The notes: generated by a model from the sequence alone, not told the origin. 10,783 nucleotides of DNA from Candidatus Bathyarchaeota archaeon (GCA_020350305.1 CP070709.1:793913-804695); one strand, 5' to 3'. Shown: positions 1 through 5,850, counted from the stretch's first letter. Numbers and translations are program-made.

Positions 1-1
1 G

Positions 2-1018
2 TTCTTGAGTCAGTTAGGGGTTTCTAAAGATGGCAAACCCGGTCTGAAGACAATGGGGTTTCAAGATTTTAGAGAACTGCAGGACTTCTTTGAAGAACAC
101 TGCCCCAGATTGAACGAGGAGATGCAAGGATTTGCCGATAGCATGGGAATAGAAGTTGACGAAGTACCTTTCTATGGTGCCACCTATCATGTTCCCAAGA
201 ATTGTAGCCAAGTGGCAGTGCTTTCATCTATGACAAATGACAAACATGTGTATGTTGGAAGAAGTTATGAATGGACGCATACAAAAGAAGACCTTCTATT
301 ATGTACAACAAGGGTGAAGGGAAAGGCGAAACACACCGGCTTCTCGACATTTCTCTTCGGCCGCGCTGACGGTCTAAACGAACATGGCGTCAGCGTGACA
401 TTCACTGGGGGAGGAATCTTTGGAGTCCCGCACAAACAACAAGGCTTCGGAGACCATCTGGTTATCCGATCCATACTAGACAGCTGTGAATCCGTTGACG
501 ATGCAATAGAGCTTGTCCAAAAGATACCTATATTCGGGTTTTTCAACCTCCTGATCGCGGACAGAAGCAGCAATGCTGCACTAGTGGAATTTGCAGATGG
601 GACTTGTGACATTAAGCAAATTAGCGACAACTCAGAGGACAAATGCCTCTTTTCAACTAATCACTATACTTTGCCTGGAACGATAAAGTCCAACGAACTC
701 AACTGCGGCATTATAGGGCAATCACGGAAACGTTATCAACTACTTGCCTCAAACTTGTGCGCCGCATCAGAAGTCAAAAGGGAAGCACTAAGAACCATCT
801 TATCCAGAAAATTCCCGAAAGGCCTCTGTGATCACTACTATTCCGAGGGCTTTGGCACTGTCTGGTCCTTGATATTCGATTTGACCTCTATAAAAGCTGA
901 TGTCTGCTTTGGTGCGCCCACGCACAATAAATGGCGCTCGTTCTCTATTGATGAACCCATTGGTGTTAAGGAATATCCTGCAGTCTTTCCAGATGCCATA
1001 GGCAAATGGCCTTATTGA
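2..1018 (+). CDS. C45-family amide hydrolase/acyltransferase (Ntn hydrolase), 5' end cut by window
   Basis: The reading frame is open to the left edge, so the N-terminus is probably missing; a TTG at base 5 is only the first possible start inside the window, and family members usually carry a few dozen more residues before this point. Counting from that TTG, the visible part is 337 residues. Cys67, in NCSQV, is the expected N-terminal nucleophile exposed by self-cleavage, followed by the family-typical GRSYEW (GRNYDW-like) motif near residue 85 and a glycine-rich FTGGGIFGVP stretch. This fold belongs to the acyl-CoA:6-aminopenicillanate acyltransferase-like / linear amide C-N hydrolase group (peptidase family C45), which cleaves or transfers acyl groups on amide bonds; the natural substrate cannot be read from the sequence. 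There is no signal peptide in the visible part. The family call is fairly sure, the substrate unknown. Confidence 0.8.
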   Translation, partial: FLSQLGVSKDGKPGLKTMGFQDFRELQDFFEEHCPRLNEEMQGFADSMGIEVDEVPFYGATYHVPKNCSQVAVLSSMTNDKHVYVGRSYEWTHTKEDLLLCTTRVKGKAKHTGFSTFLFGRADGLNEHGVSVTFTGGGIFGVPHKQQGFGDHLVIRSILDSCESVDDAIELVQKIPIFGFFNLLIADRSSNAALVEFADGTCDIKQISDNSEDKCLFSTNHYTLPGTIKSNELNCGIIGQSRKRYQLLASNLCAASEVKREALRTILSRKFPKGLCDHYYSEGFGTVWSLIFDLTSIKADVCFGAPTHNKWRSFSIDEPIGVKEYPAVFPDAIGKWPY

Positions 1019-1029
1019 CATACTGAAGC

Positions 1030-1110
1030 TTACACAGGTTTCGAGTATGCGCGCGCAAAGACTTCTTCCACAAAATCTGAAAACTCCAAAAGAGCGATTT
1101 TTCCAAGCAT
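1030..1110 (-). CDS. possible 26-residue peptide or gene remnant
   Basis: A minus-strand ATG at 1110 opens a 26-codon frame ending in TAA. It reads with protein-like composition (MLGKIALLEF, then SDFVEEVFARAYSKPV), and its ARA codons are supplied by the TGCGCGCGCA tract at 1048-1057. There is no convincing ribosome site, only a weak GGG, and no homology that I recognise. It could be chance or the tail of a degraded gene, since it lies between two alternating purine-pyrimidine tracts. Confidence 0.15.
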   Translation of the reverse strand: MLGKIALLEFSDFVEEVFARAYSKPV

Positions 1111-1248
1111 CGCCCTATTACTATATTTACGTGCACATCACCCTGCATGCGTGCATTCGGTTCATCTAAGAACTTCTTAAGCAAGCCGCGAGGGTTCTTA
1201 AGAGATCCTCAGAAGAGATGGCAGGCACTCTTCGCGGGTTTCGGTAGC

Positions 1249-1683
1249 CTAGCCCTTCCAGGTCTTGAAGATCGGGATGAACTCTGTATCAACCACATCG
1301 GGGATTCCCCTAGCCTTCAGGATAACTGACCGCAACCTGCTTAAGTTTTTGGCCGCTATCTTCACGATGAGGTCCTCTGATCCGTGGACCTCATGGACCT
1401 CGCTGACCCTGGCGATCTCGCAAAACTGCCTAGAGACGTCCTTCACGGCACCGGGCTTCACATTCACGAGTATGAAGCCGCGGGTCCTTTTCTCTAGGGC
1501 GGCGTCGTCGACCTCTATGGTGAACCTCTTTATGACACCCATCTCCGTGAGGCGCTTCACTCGGTTGTAGACCGTGGCGTCGGAGATGTCCAGAGCCTTG
1601 CCGATGCCCACGAAGGTCATTCGAGCGTTATCCCTGAGATACCGTATGATTTCCCGGTCGATTTCATCCAATTTCTCACTCAA
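1249..1683 (-). CDS. Lrp/AsnC-family transcriptional regulator
   Basis: This 144-residue protein has the full family layout: an N-terminal winged helix-turn-helix (about residues 5-55, with LDEIDREIIRYLRDNARMT and then SDATVYNRVKRLTEMGVI) and a C-terminal RAM/AsnC ligand-sensing domain (about 65-140, including EVHEVHGSEDLIVKI). Such proteins form dimers or octamers that bind DNA in response to amino acids or related metabolites and often repress their own gene. The start is TTG at 1683; a GAGTGAT ribosome-site-like stretch lies five bases before it, and no better start is visible. The gene looks visibly richer in G+C, mostly at third codon positions, than the genes around it. It is transcribed away from the small zinc-ribbon cluster, with which it shares an upstream region. 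The ligand and targets are unknown. Confidence 0.93.
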   Translation of the reverse strand: MSEKLDEIDREIIRYLRDNARMTFVGIGKALDISDATVYNRVKRLTEMGVIKRFTIEVDDAALEKRTRGFILVNVKPGAVKDVSRQFCEIARVSEVHEVHGSEDLIVKIAAKNLSRLRSVILKARGIPDVVDTEFIPIFKTWKG

Positions 1684-1713
1684 CGCTTATCACTCTGTAT
1701 ATAAGAGGTACCC

Positions 1714-1781
1714 CTTCTTAATATACTTGCTTTTAGGAGCTCTTAATGTCCTCCGATAAGCTTATTAAGATGCTCTTAAGC
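1714..1781. promoter_or_regulatory. possible operator: repeated TCTTAA elements between divergent genes
   Basis: TCTTAA occurs at 1716, 1741 and 1775 between the Lrp-type gene and the small-gene cluster, the last two inside the repeated octamer GCTCTTAA. Two more copies lie beyond the other end of the Lrp gene (1175-1180, and the palindrome TCTTAAGA at 1196-1203). Lrp proteins often bind several spaced, loosely palindromic AT-rich sites near their own gene, so autoregulation is a reasonable guess. The motif is short and AT-rich, so chance cannot be excluded. Confidence 0.3.
1718..1728 (-). promoter_or_regulatory. TATA box of the Lrp-type gene
   Basis: On the minus strand this reads AAGTATATTAA, preceded by the purine-rich AAAAGC (BRE-like). 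A transcription start about 25 bases on, near 1697, would leave a leader of about 14 bases containing GAGTGAT before the TTG start. Confidence 0.5.
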
Positions 1782-1786
1782 CCAAG

Positions 1787-1794
1787 CTATATAG
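1787..1794 (+). promoter_or_regulatory. TATA box for the small zinc-ribbon/lysine-rich cluster
   Basis: CTATATAG is centred about 27 bases before the GTG at 1818, which fits a leaderless start on that codon. A second AT-rich box (GCTTATTAAG, near 1760-1769) could give a longer leader that includes the GGAGGG at 1805-1810. Confidence 0.5.
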
Positions 1795-1817
1795 GCAAAG
1801 CATGGGAGGGAAGAGTT

Positions 1818-1889
1818 GTGATTGAAGAAGAGGAAGAATGGGAAGAGGAAGACGACGACAAAGATGAAGATTGGGGAGCCTGGGAATAG
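1818..1889 (+). CDS. 23-residue strongly acidic peptide
   Basis: GTG at 1818 follows a GGAGGG ribosome site (1805-1810) at good spacing and also sits at the predicted transcription start. The peptide (MIEEEEEWEEEDDD, then KDEDWGAWE) has 14 acidic residues and three tryptophans and ends in TAG. No family is recognised. It leads a cluster whose other members are lysine-rich or zinc-binding, so a charge-neutralising or DNA-mimic role could be imagined, but that is speculation. The same DNA read one base later gives a lysine-rich frame (TTG 1822), so only one of the two may be real; position relative to promoter and ribosome site favours the acidic frame. Confidence 0.4.
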   Translation: MIEEEEEWEEEDDDKDEDWGAWE

Positions 1890-2034
1890 ACCGCTGAAGA
1901 AGAAGAGGAGTTACATAGTCACAATTCGCCGCGAAAGAAAAAGGCGAACGCAGAATGACAAATCGGCGGAGGTGACCAACATGGGCAAGAAGAAGGGAAA
2001 GAAAAAATCTAAGAAGAAGGGCGAGGAGCGGTAA
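1864..2034 (+). CDS. lysine/arginine-rich small protein, start uncertain (1822, 1864 or 1981)
   Basis: The frame ends in TAA at 2032-2034. The best-supported start is ATG 1981, which follows a perfect GGAGGTGA at 1968-1975 with five bases of spacing and gives a 17-residue peptide, MGKKKGKKKSKKKGEER. The frame is open further upstream, to ATG 1864 (57 residues) and TTG 1822 (70 residues), and the upstream part (LKKKRSYIVTIRRERKRR) has protein-like composition, so a longer product or two nested products are possible. About half the residues are Lys or Arg, suggesting nucleic-acid binding. A ribosome-site-like GAGGAG near its end, followed by a zinc-domain frame without a start codon, suggests the two frames may be expressed as one protein. 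Confidence 0.5.
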   Translation: MKIGEPGNRPLKKKRSYIVTIRRERKRRTQNDKSAEVTNMGKKKGKKKSKKKGEER

Positions 2035-2035
2035 G

Positions 2036-2326
2036 CTAGCACCCGGCTTCTGCCGGATCTGCGGAAGGATCGTTGGGGGGCTTTCCGGGTTAACTGTTTG
2101 GTGGTGCCCACGCTGCTGCAAACTTCTCTGCAAGGACTGTTGCCCAGTTGGCTCAGCAACCAAGAAATCGGTGTGCCCCGAATGTGGAACCGAGGTCCAG
2201 CCTATGAGGCGGAAAAAGCCTTCCAAATACCCTGTTTTTATTCCAAAACTCAAACTCGTTGAGAAAAAGGTGATTATTGGTGCCAAAATGTCCGATCTGT
2301 GGAAAAGAAGCAGAAACGCCAGTTAA
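2036..2326 (+). CDS. eight-cysteine cross-brace-type zinc protein with no canonical start codon
   Basis: Counting from CTA 2036 the frame gives 96 residues. The cysteines run C6-x2-C9-x14-C24-x2-C27-x4-C32-x2-C35-x11-C47-x2-C50, the spacing expected of a two-zinc cross-brace (FYVE/RING/treble-clef type), followed by a basic tail of about 46 residues (MRRKKPSKYP...). No ATG, GTG or TTG precedes the first cysteine in this frame. Possible explanations are a +1 shift at the CGG TAA G end of the preceding lysine-rich gene (AGGAG lies just upstream at 2024-2028), initiation at CTA 2036 placed about seven bases after that same GAGGAG, or a base error in the assembly. The cysteine pattern makes a coding frame very likely; how it is started is open. 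It overlaps the next gene by 47 bases. No enzyme function can be read. Confidence 0.6.
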   Translation, partial: LAPGFCRICGRIVGGLSGLTVWWCPRCCKLLCKDCCPVGSATKKSVCPECGTEVQPMRRKKPSKYPVFIPKLKLVEKKVIIGAKMSDLWKRSRNAS

Positions 2327-2408
2327 GGAGTGGAATCTACGCAAGACACGCATCAAGCAGTATGAGTGCTGTGGAAAGAAGTTCCGTGAGTACGTAAAGA
2401 TGATCTAG
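2280..2408 (+). CDS. 42-residue single zinc-ribbon protein
   Basis: GTG at 2280 follows AGGTGAT (2268-2274) with five bases of spacing. The product starts MPKCPICGKEAETPVKEW and ends YECCGKKFREYVKMI. C4-x2-C7 is a normal first zinc knuckle; the second side is an adjacent pair, C30-C31, before GKKF, where C-x2-C would be usual, so one ligand is moved or missing. Small ribbons of this shape are common among archaeal nucleic-acid-binding proteins. The gene begins inside the end of the preceding zinc gene, suggesting translational coupling. Confidence 0.65.
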   Translation: MPKCPICGKEAETPVKEWNLRKTRIKQYECCGKKFREYVKMI

Positions 2409-2429
2409 GAGTCGAGGAGGTGCTGCCTC

Positions 2430-2579
2430 ATGGGTCTGCTTGACTGGTTTAGAAGGAGAAGAAAAGAGAAGATAGGTGAAGAGAAGTGGTCGAGCGCACA
2501 TCAGAAGTTGCAAACCGAAATCGAAAAGCGTGTGAAAAAAGAACCGAAGAAGAGGAAAAGGAAGAAGGAGCGTGCATAG
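2430..2579 (+). CDS. 49-residue basic small protein
   Basis: ATG 2430 follows GAGGAGGTG (2414-2422) with seven bases of spacing. The product begins MGLLDWFRRRRKEKIGEEKW and ends in a lysine/arginine block (KKEPKKRKRKKERA). The first seven residues form a short hydrophobic, possibly amphipathic, segment before the basic part. No family is recognised. It lies tightly between two zinc-ribbon genes in the same direction, and its TAG stop is next to the following ATG. Confidence 0.6.
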   Translation: MGLLDWFRRRRKEKIGEEKWSSAHQKLQTEIEKRVKKEPKKRKRKKERA

Positions 2580-2580
2580 A

Positions 2581-2925
2581 ATGGACTTTTGCCCAAAATG
2601 TGGAGCAAGGTTGACTCTAACTAAGAAGCAGGTGAGTAAGGCAGTTCTTCTGCTTTCATGCCAAAGGTGTGGCTACAAAAAGCGAGCAGTTGGTCTGATG
2701 CCCGCTATCCTCAAAAGCATAGATCATCCGCCCAAAGAGCGCATAGCAGTAATAGGGAAAGAGGAACAGAAACTGCGGACATCCCCCACAGCCAGAATAC
2801 AATGTTGTAGATGTGGAAATAAGCTGGCCTATACATGGATGGTTCAGACCAGAAAGTTGGAAGAATCCTCAACACAGTTTTTCAGATGCACAAAATGCAA
2901 TTACACTTTCCGCGAGAACAGCTAA
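2581..2925 (+). CDS. TFS/TFIIS-like protein with two zinc ribbons and altered hairpin tip
   Basis: The 114-residue product has an N-terminal ribbon (MDFCPKCGARL, second knuckle CQRCGY, residues about 4-40), a linker, and a C-terminal ribbon (CCRCG at about 79, CTKC at about 104) containing QTRKLEESSTQFF. This is the layout of archaeal TFS, which inserts its C-terminal hairpin into RNA polymerase and stimulates cleavage of backtracked RNA. The usual tip reads QTR-SADEP; here it reads QTR-KLEES, so the catalytic Asp-Glu pair is Glu-Glu and the proline is lost. It is probably a TFS paralogue; activity may be altered. ATG 2581 is preferred because GGAG (2567-2570) lies ten bases before it; the upstream GTG at 2572 would be too close. 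It sits inside a cluster of tiny basic and zinc-binding genes. Confidence 0.85.
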   Translation: MDFCPKCGARLTLTKKQVSKAVLLLSCQRCGYKKRAVGLMPAILKSIDHPPKERIAVIGKEEQKLRTSPTARIQCCRCGNKLAYTWMVQTRKLEESSTQFFRCTKCNYTFRENS

Positions 2926-2952
2926 CTGCACCTATGATTGGAGGTAAAATAA

Positions 2953-3084
2953 TTGGCCACCAAGAAGGGAAAGTGCCAAAAAGCAGAAAGGGCGAAGAGA
3001 CACACAGAGCACGTGAGAAGAAAGAAACAAGCAAAAAAGGAAAGCAAGAAGAAGCTTCAAGCACCCCAAAAGAGAAAAAGGTAG
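2953..3084 (+). CDS. 43-residue lysine-rich protein
   Basis: TTG 2953 follows a perfect GGAGGT (2940-2945) with seven bases of spacing; ATG 2935, in another frame, has no such support. The product begins MATKKGKCQKAERAKRH and continues as a Lys/Arg/Gln-rich chain ending in KRKR, with few hydrophobic residues, so it is probably disordered or helical on nucleic acid. No family is recognised. It follows the TFS-like gene by 27 bases and resembles the other basic peptides of this cluster in composition. Confidence 0.55.
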   Translation: MATKKGKCQKAERAKRHTEHVRRKKQAKKESKKKLQAPQKRKR

Positions 3085-3130
3085 AGCGTACGGAGTGACA
3101 TTCGACACATGTCTGATTGGTGGTTCTGGA

Positions 3131-3505
3131 ATGCAAGAAAACGAAAATGTTGAAATCAGCATTCGATCTATAAAAAAAATTGTTATCCTCAATTGCACAA
3201 GGTTTCAAATTGATGAGTTCTTTAAAAGGGTAGAAATGATGGCAATATCTGGAGATCAAGTAACGCTAAACTGGGCGGAAGGAATAGTGTTTCTTGCCTT
3301 GCCATATCAAGCCCATAATGACATAATAGTAGAACAAGCATTGAAAGGCACGAGATATTGGAGTGGAGTTATCTTTTCACAAATGCCCAAATATCAATCT
3401 ATCAAGAAAATCGGTGCACGAGAAATCCCAATAATCAATCAAACTGTTGACCCCCAACTAAGACAAGTCGCAAAAAAGCTAAGAAAAAGATTGGAATCCG
3501 AATGA
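3131..3505 (+). CDS. hypothetical 124-residue protein
   Basis: ATG 3131 is chosen because GGTGGT (3119-3124) precedes it by six bases; GTG 3095 would add 12 residues. The protein is soluble in character, mixed alpha/beta, with no signal peptide, no membrane segment and no zinc motif. A hydrophobic core run (EGIVFLALPYQ, about residues 60-70) and a basic C-terminal helix (RQVAKKLRKRLESE) are visible. I do not recognise a family. It is the last gene of the zinc-ribbon/lysine-rich cluster, 46 bases after the previous stop, and may be regulated with it. Confidence 0.7.
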   Translation: MQENENVEISIRSIKKIVILNCTRFQIDEFFKRVEMMAISGDQVTLNWAEGIVFLALPYQAHNDIIVEQALKGTRYWSGVIFSQMPKYQSIKKIGAREIPIINQTVDPQLRQVAKKLRKRLESE

Positions 3506-3970
3506 TGCTTCCTTCTACCGCCGCTTCCATGTGTAACCTTCTCAGTTTCAGACTATAATGTGAGGCAAGCTGACGCTATGGGCCGTGAAGTGATAGCAAC
3601 ATGGAACACTAGAATCAGAAAGAGGCAGTAGCATGAAAATAACTGCAAATTTCGTCAAAATGTACCTAGATTTCGCGGATTTCGCAGTCGAGTGGAGATA
3701 TCCCCCGCATTTCCCCCCTTTTTTCATGACGCTACATGCACGCCTAAAGACTATAGTTTCAGGTTTCGCTATAAGTGTATAGATTATTTTCTTAGTTTGT
3801 CAGGATTTGATACTTATAATTGTGCATGCATGGATAGGCAAGGAAACCGCAACTTTTCTGTTCATTATACATCGTCTATGCATTCAATTGTGATTTTTGA
3901 TAACAAAAGTGCATGTATGCAATTCTAATCCAACCAACCAATCAACTGGGGATGGCCAATGGACTGTGCA
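3506..3970. other. gene-poor stretch with purine-pyrimidine tracts and short weak frames
   Basis: No convincing gene is seen. Two short plus-strand frames were examined: GTG 3560 to TAG 3631 (23 codons, protein-like ADAMGREVIATWNTRIRKRQ at its end) and ATG 3633 to TAG 3782 (49 codons, aromatic and proline-rich, weak ribosome site). Either could be a gene remnant; neither has support beyond an open frame. Alternating purine-pyrimidine tracts occur at 3821-3832 and 3909-3921, and CTTATAAT (3813-3820) resembles a TATA box with no clear gene behind it. Confidence 0.5.
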
Positions 3971-3988
3971 TGCAACTTATAAGTTGCA
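3971..3988 (+). promoter_or_regulatory. TATA box inside a perfect 18-bp palindrome (likely operator)
   Basis: TGCAACTTATAAGTTGCA is its own reverse complement across all 18 bases. Its centre, CTTATAAG, is a good archaeal TATA box lying about 26 bases before ATG 4006, so the transcript would start at or next to the start codon. TGCATGCA (3967-3974) overlaps the left arm. A dimeric regulator bound here would compete directly with TBP. Confidence 0.6.
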
Positions 3989-4005
3989 GGATTGTATTTG
4001 TCTTC

Positions 4006-4965
4006 ATGAAAGTTGGACTTCAGATTCCCAATTTTACGTTTCCTAAAGGGTCCAAGGGCTTTGCTGATGACATAAAAGATATTGTCACCACGGCTGAAAG
4101 GGCGGGATTCTACAGTTTATGGGTAATGGATCATTTTTTTCAACTCGGGAGAGAAGGGGGTCTCCTTCTTGGACCAGCCGAGGATGATATGCATGAAGGC
4201 TATTCTCTGCTAAGTTACATTGCCGCGTTGACAAGAAAAGCCAAAATTGGCACGTTGGTTACTGGGAATATCTATAGACATCCTGGAGCTCTCGTAAAAA
4301 CCGTAACAACCCTAGATGTATTGTCTAAGGGGCGAGCTTACTTTGGTATCGGTGCGGGCTGGTTTGAGAGAGAGTCCGTTGGACTAGGTATCCCCTATTA
4401 TAACTGGAAAATTCGTTTCGAGATGTTGGAGGAAACCCTTCAAATCGCGAAGCAAATGTGGAGCAATAACAATGGAGAATTCATGGGTAATCATTACAAA
4501 ATGAAGGAGACCCTTTGCAGTCCTCAACCCCTTCAAAGACCTCACCCCCCTGTCCTCATTGGAGGGATGGGCCCGAAGAAGACTCTACGTCTTGTTGCCA
4601 AATATGCCGATGCCTGCAATCTGTTCACAAGGGGTGGACTAGGTCTTGTCAAAAATTCATTGACAATTCTTAAAAGGCACTGTGATGATGTTGGACGACC
4701 TTTTGGTCAGATTGAAAAGACAACTCTAGGATCAGTATATTTGGGTCATTCAGAATTACCAGGTTTCGTCGAATCAAAGAGAAGAGATGGCACCAGCTAT
4801 AGAACACCAATATTGAAGTCAGCAGAAAGCATCATTGAATATCTAAAAGAACTATCAAAAATCGGCATCGAGCACGCAATAGTTAATATGCGGAACCCCC
4901 TTGACAAATATAAGCCATTGAAGATATTCCAGAATGAAATAATCCCAGCAGTATCAGACTTGTAA
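4006..4965 (+). CDS. LLM-class F420-dependent oxidoreductase (Rv1855c-like family)
   Basis: From ATG 4006 the protein has 319 residues, the normal length for this family. It begins MKVGLQIPNFTFP and carries family blocks including ERAGFYSLWVMDHFF (near 32-46), a YRHPGALVKTVTTLDVLSKG block, GRAYFGIGAGWFERES, and RFEMLEETLQIAKQMW, followed by PPVLIGGMGPKKTLRLVAKYADACN. These are typical of luciferase-like TIM-barrel enzymes that move hydride to or from deazaflavin F420 (FMN is the alternative cofactor). The substrate cannot be deduced. ATG 4006 matches the usual N-terminus of the family; the frame is open upstream, but that part does not look like protein and contains the promoter. The transcript is probably leaderless and under control of the palindrome around the TATA box. 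It stands alone, with no partner gene in the same direction. Confidence 0.9.
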   Translation: MKVGLQIPNFTFPKGSKGFADDIKDIVTTAERAGFYSLWVMDHFFQLGREGGLLLGPAEDDMHEGYSLLSYIAALTRKAKIGTLVTGNIYRHPGALVKTVTTLDVLSKGRAYFGIGAGWFERESVGLGIPYYNWKIRFEMLEETLQIAKQMWSNNNGEFMGNHYKMKETLCSPQPLQRPHPPVLIGGMGPKKTLRLVAKYADACNLFTRGGLGLVKNSLTILKRHCDDVGRPFGQIEKTTLGSVYLGHSELPGFVESKRRDGTSYRTPILKSAESIIEYLKELSKIGIEHAIVNMRNPLDKYKPLKIFQNEIIPAVSDL

Positions 4966-5065
4966 TGCGCCCGCTGCATGCATTAGTAGCTCTAAATTTC
5001 GCTCCAAGTTTGACACCGAAGAGGATAGAATGACCTGCCCACCCTGATAAATGTTCTAATATAGG

Positions 5066-5079
5066 CTCTTTTTTCTCCT
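5066..5079 (+). terminator. T-rich terminator after the oxidoreductase gene
   Basis: CTCTTTTTTCTCC, with a run of six T, lies about 100 bases after the stop codon. Further T-rich stretches follow (5137-5141 and 5148-5155). Archaeal RNA polymerase commonly ends transcription at such tracts without a hairpin. Confidence 0.4.
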
Positions 5080-5192
5080 GTAAGACCTCATTAGACAGGA
5101 TGTAACTGTATACTAGAGTGCATTGTAGGAGTGGCGTTTTTGGCTTCGTTTTCTTCTACTTATTGCGACAAAGCTGTAGGGTTAGAGTTATT

Positions 5193-5786
5193 TCAGGTTG
5201 TCCTCCCATACTTCCTAAAAAACCAGATTATACCTATGATGGCACCGGGTATTCCAATGATGATTAGAGCCCAGATAAAAACGATAATCCAGGATTGAAT
5301 GAAATAGCTGAACGATAGGTTTTCAAATTTTGTTAACCAATTTCCATCAATCGCAACTTTGATGCACACGCCAATAAATAGTAAGAAACCGAATGCACCG
5401 CCACCACCACTCTTTTTTCCCGGCGATGGGCGCCGGAATCGTGTCTTAATTTCCTCTTTGACATCGGGAGGCAGGACAACAAACCATACGATAGCAACAA
5501 CTATCCCTCCCACTGCTAACGTAGGTAACACAACTATTAGTAGCATCCACAGTAACAAGAATATAAACCATACAACAACCTCCCCCAACGAAAAATCATT
5601 AAAAGTCCACGTACCATATCCGCCTATCGCTGAAGTTGTCACGAACCAATCCAACGTTAGGATAAAACCTATGATAGCACCGATTATGAGTAGACCAAAT
5701 ATCAAAACTATAGGCCAATAACGAACTACCAAATTCTTCCAAAATACTTCATCACTTATTTCAGTAGAACCTTCATCAATTGACAT
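5193..5786 (-). CDS. uncharacterised archaeal multi-pass membrane protein
   Basis: From ATG 5786 the protein has 197 residues. Hydrophobic segments lie at about 24-45, 68-104 (probably two), 131-147 and 163-190, giving four to five membrane passes, with a basic Pro/Gly linker (KTRFRRPSPGKKSGGGG) near 114-130 between the halves. The two halves look loosely related (LDWFVTTSAIGGYGTWTFND and IDGNWLTKFENLSFSY), suggesting an internal duplication. I have an impression that similar proteins recur as hypotheticals in several archaeal lineages; no function is known to me. The start could also be ATG 5795, adding MHA; the TGCATGCA at 5787-5794 touches the start codon where a ribosome site would be expected. 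It is transcribed away from the sulfur module. Confidence 0.75.
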   Translation of the reverse strand: MSIDEGSTEISDEVFWKNLVVRYWPIVLIFGLLIIGAIIGFILTLDWFVTTSAIGGYGTWTFNDFSLGEVVVWFIFLLLWMLLIVVLPTLAVGGIVVAIVWFVVLPPDVKEEIKTRFRRPSPGKKSGGGGAFGFLLFIGVCIKVAIDGNWLTKFENLSFSYFIQSWIIVFIWALIIIGIPGAIIGIIWFFRKYGRTT

Positions 5787-5804
5787 TGCATGCATTTTTA
5801 TTAC

Positions 5805-5814
5805 CACACGTGTG
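5805..5814. repeat. CACACGTGTG perfect palindrome in the leader of the membrane-protein gene
   Basis: A ten-base self-complementary and strictly alternating sequence lies about 20 bases before ATG 5786. It may be a protein-binding site in the leader or one of the alternating tracts found in most gaps of this window. Confidence 0.4.
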
Positions 5815-5850
5815 CTGATAAGAAGCACAGCCTCTTAAGTGCATGTGACT

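Noticed and set aside
265..642. Long minus-strand open frame inside the C45 hydrolase gene
   Set aside because: It is antisense to a protein with clear family motifs and has Ser/Pro-rich composition typical of a shadow frame.
1147..1329. Plus-strand 60-codon frame across the end of the Lrp gene
   Set aside because: Its second half is antisense to the conserved C-terminal domain of the regulator, and no ribosome site precedes its ATG.
1765..2286. Minus-strand 173-codon frame opposite the small-gene cluster
   Set aside because: It is a leucine/proline-rich product of reading purine-rich, lysine-coding DNA backwards; the plus strand carries the ribosome sites and zinc motifs.
2835..3098. Plus-strand 87-codon lysine-rich frame overlapping the TFS-like gene
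   Set aside because: The GGAGGT site is positioned for TTG 2953 in another frame; the first part merely overlaps the TFS-like gene out of frame.
3692..3928. Plus-strand 78-codon frame in the gap before the oxidoreductase
   Set aside because: It has no ribosome site, irregular composition and no recognisable motif, and it crosses the alternating tracts.
5359..5721. Plus-strand 120-codon frame opposite the membrane protein
   Set aside because: The minus strand encodes well-formed membrane helices; the Asn/Thr/Pro-rich plus frame is their antisense.
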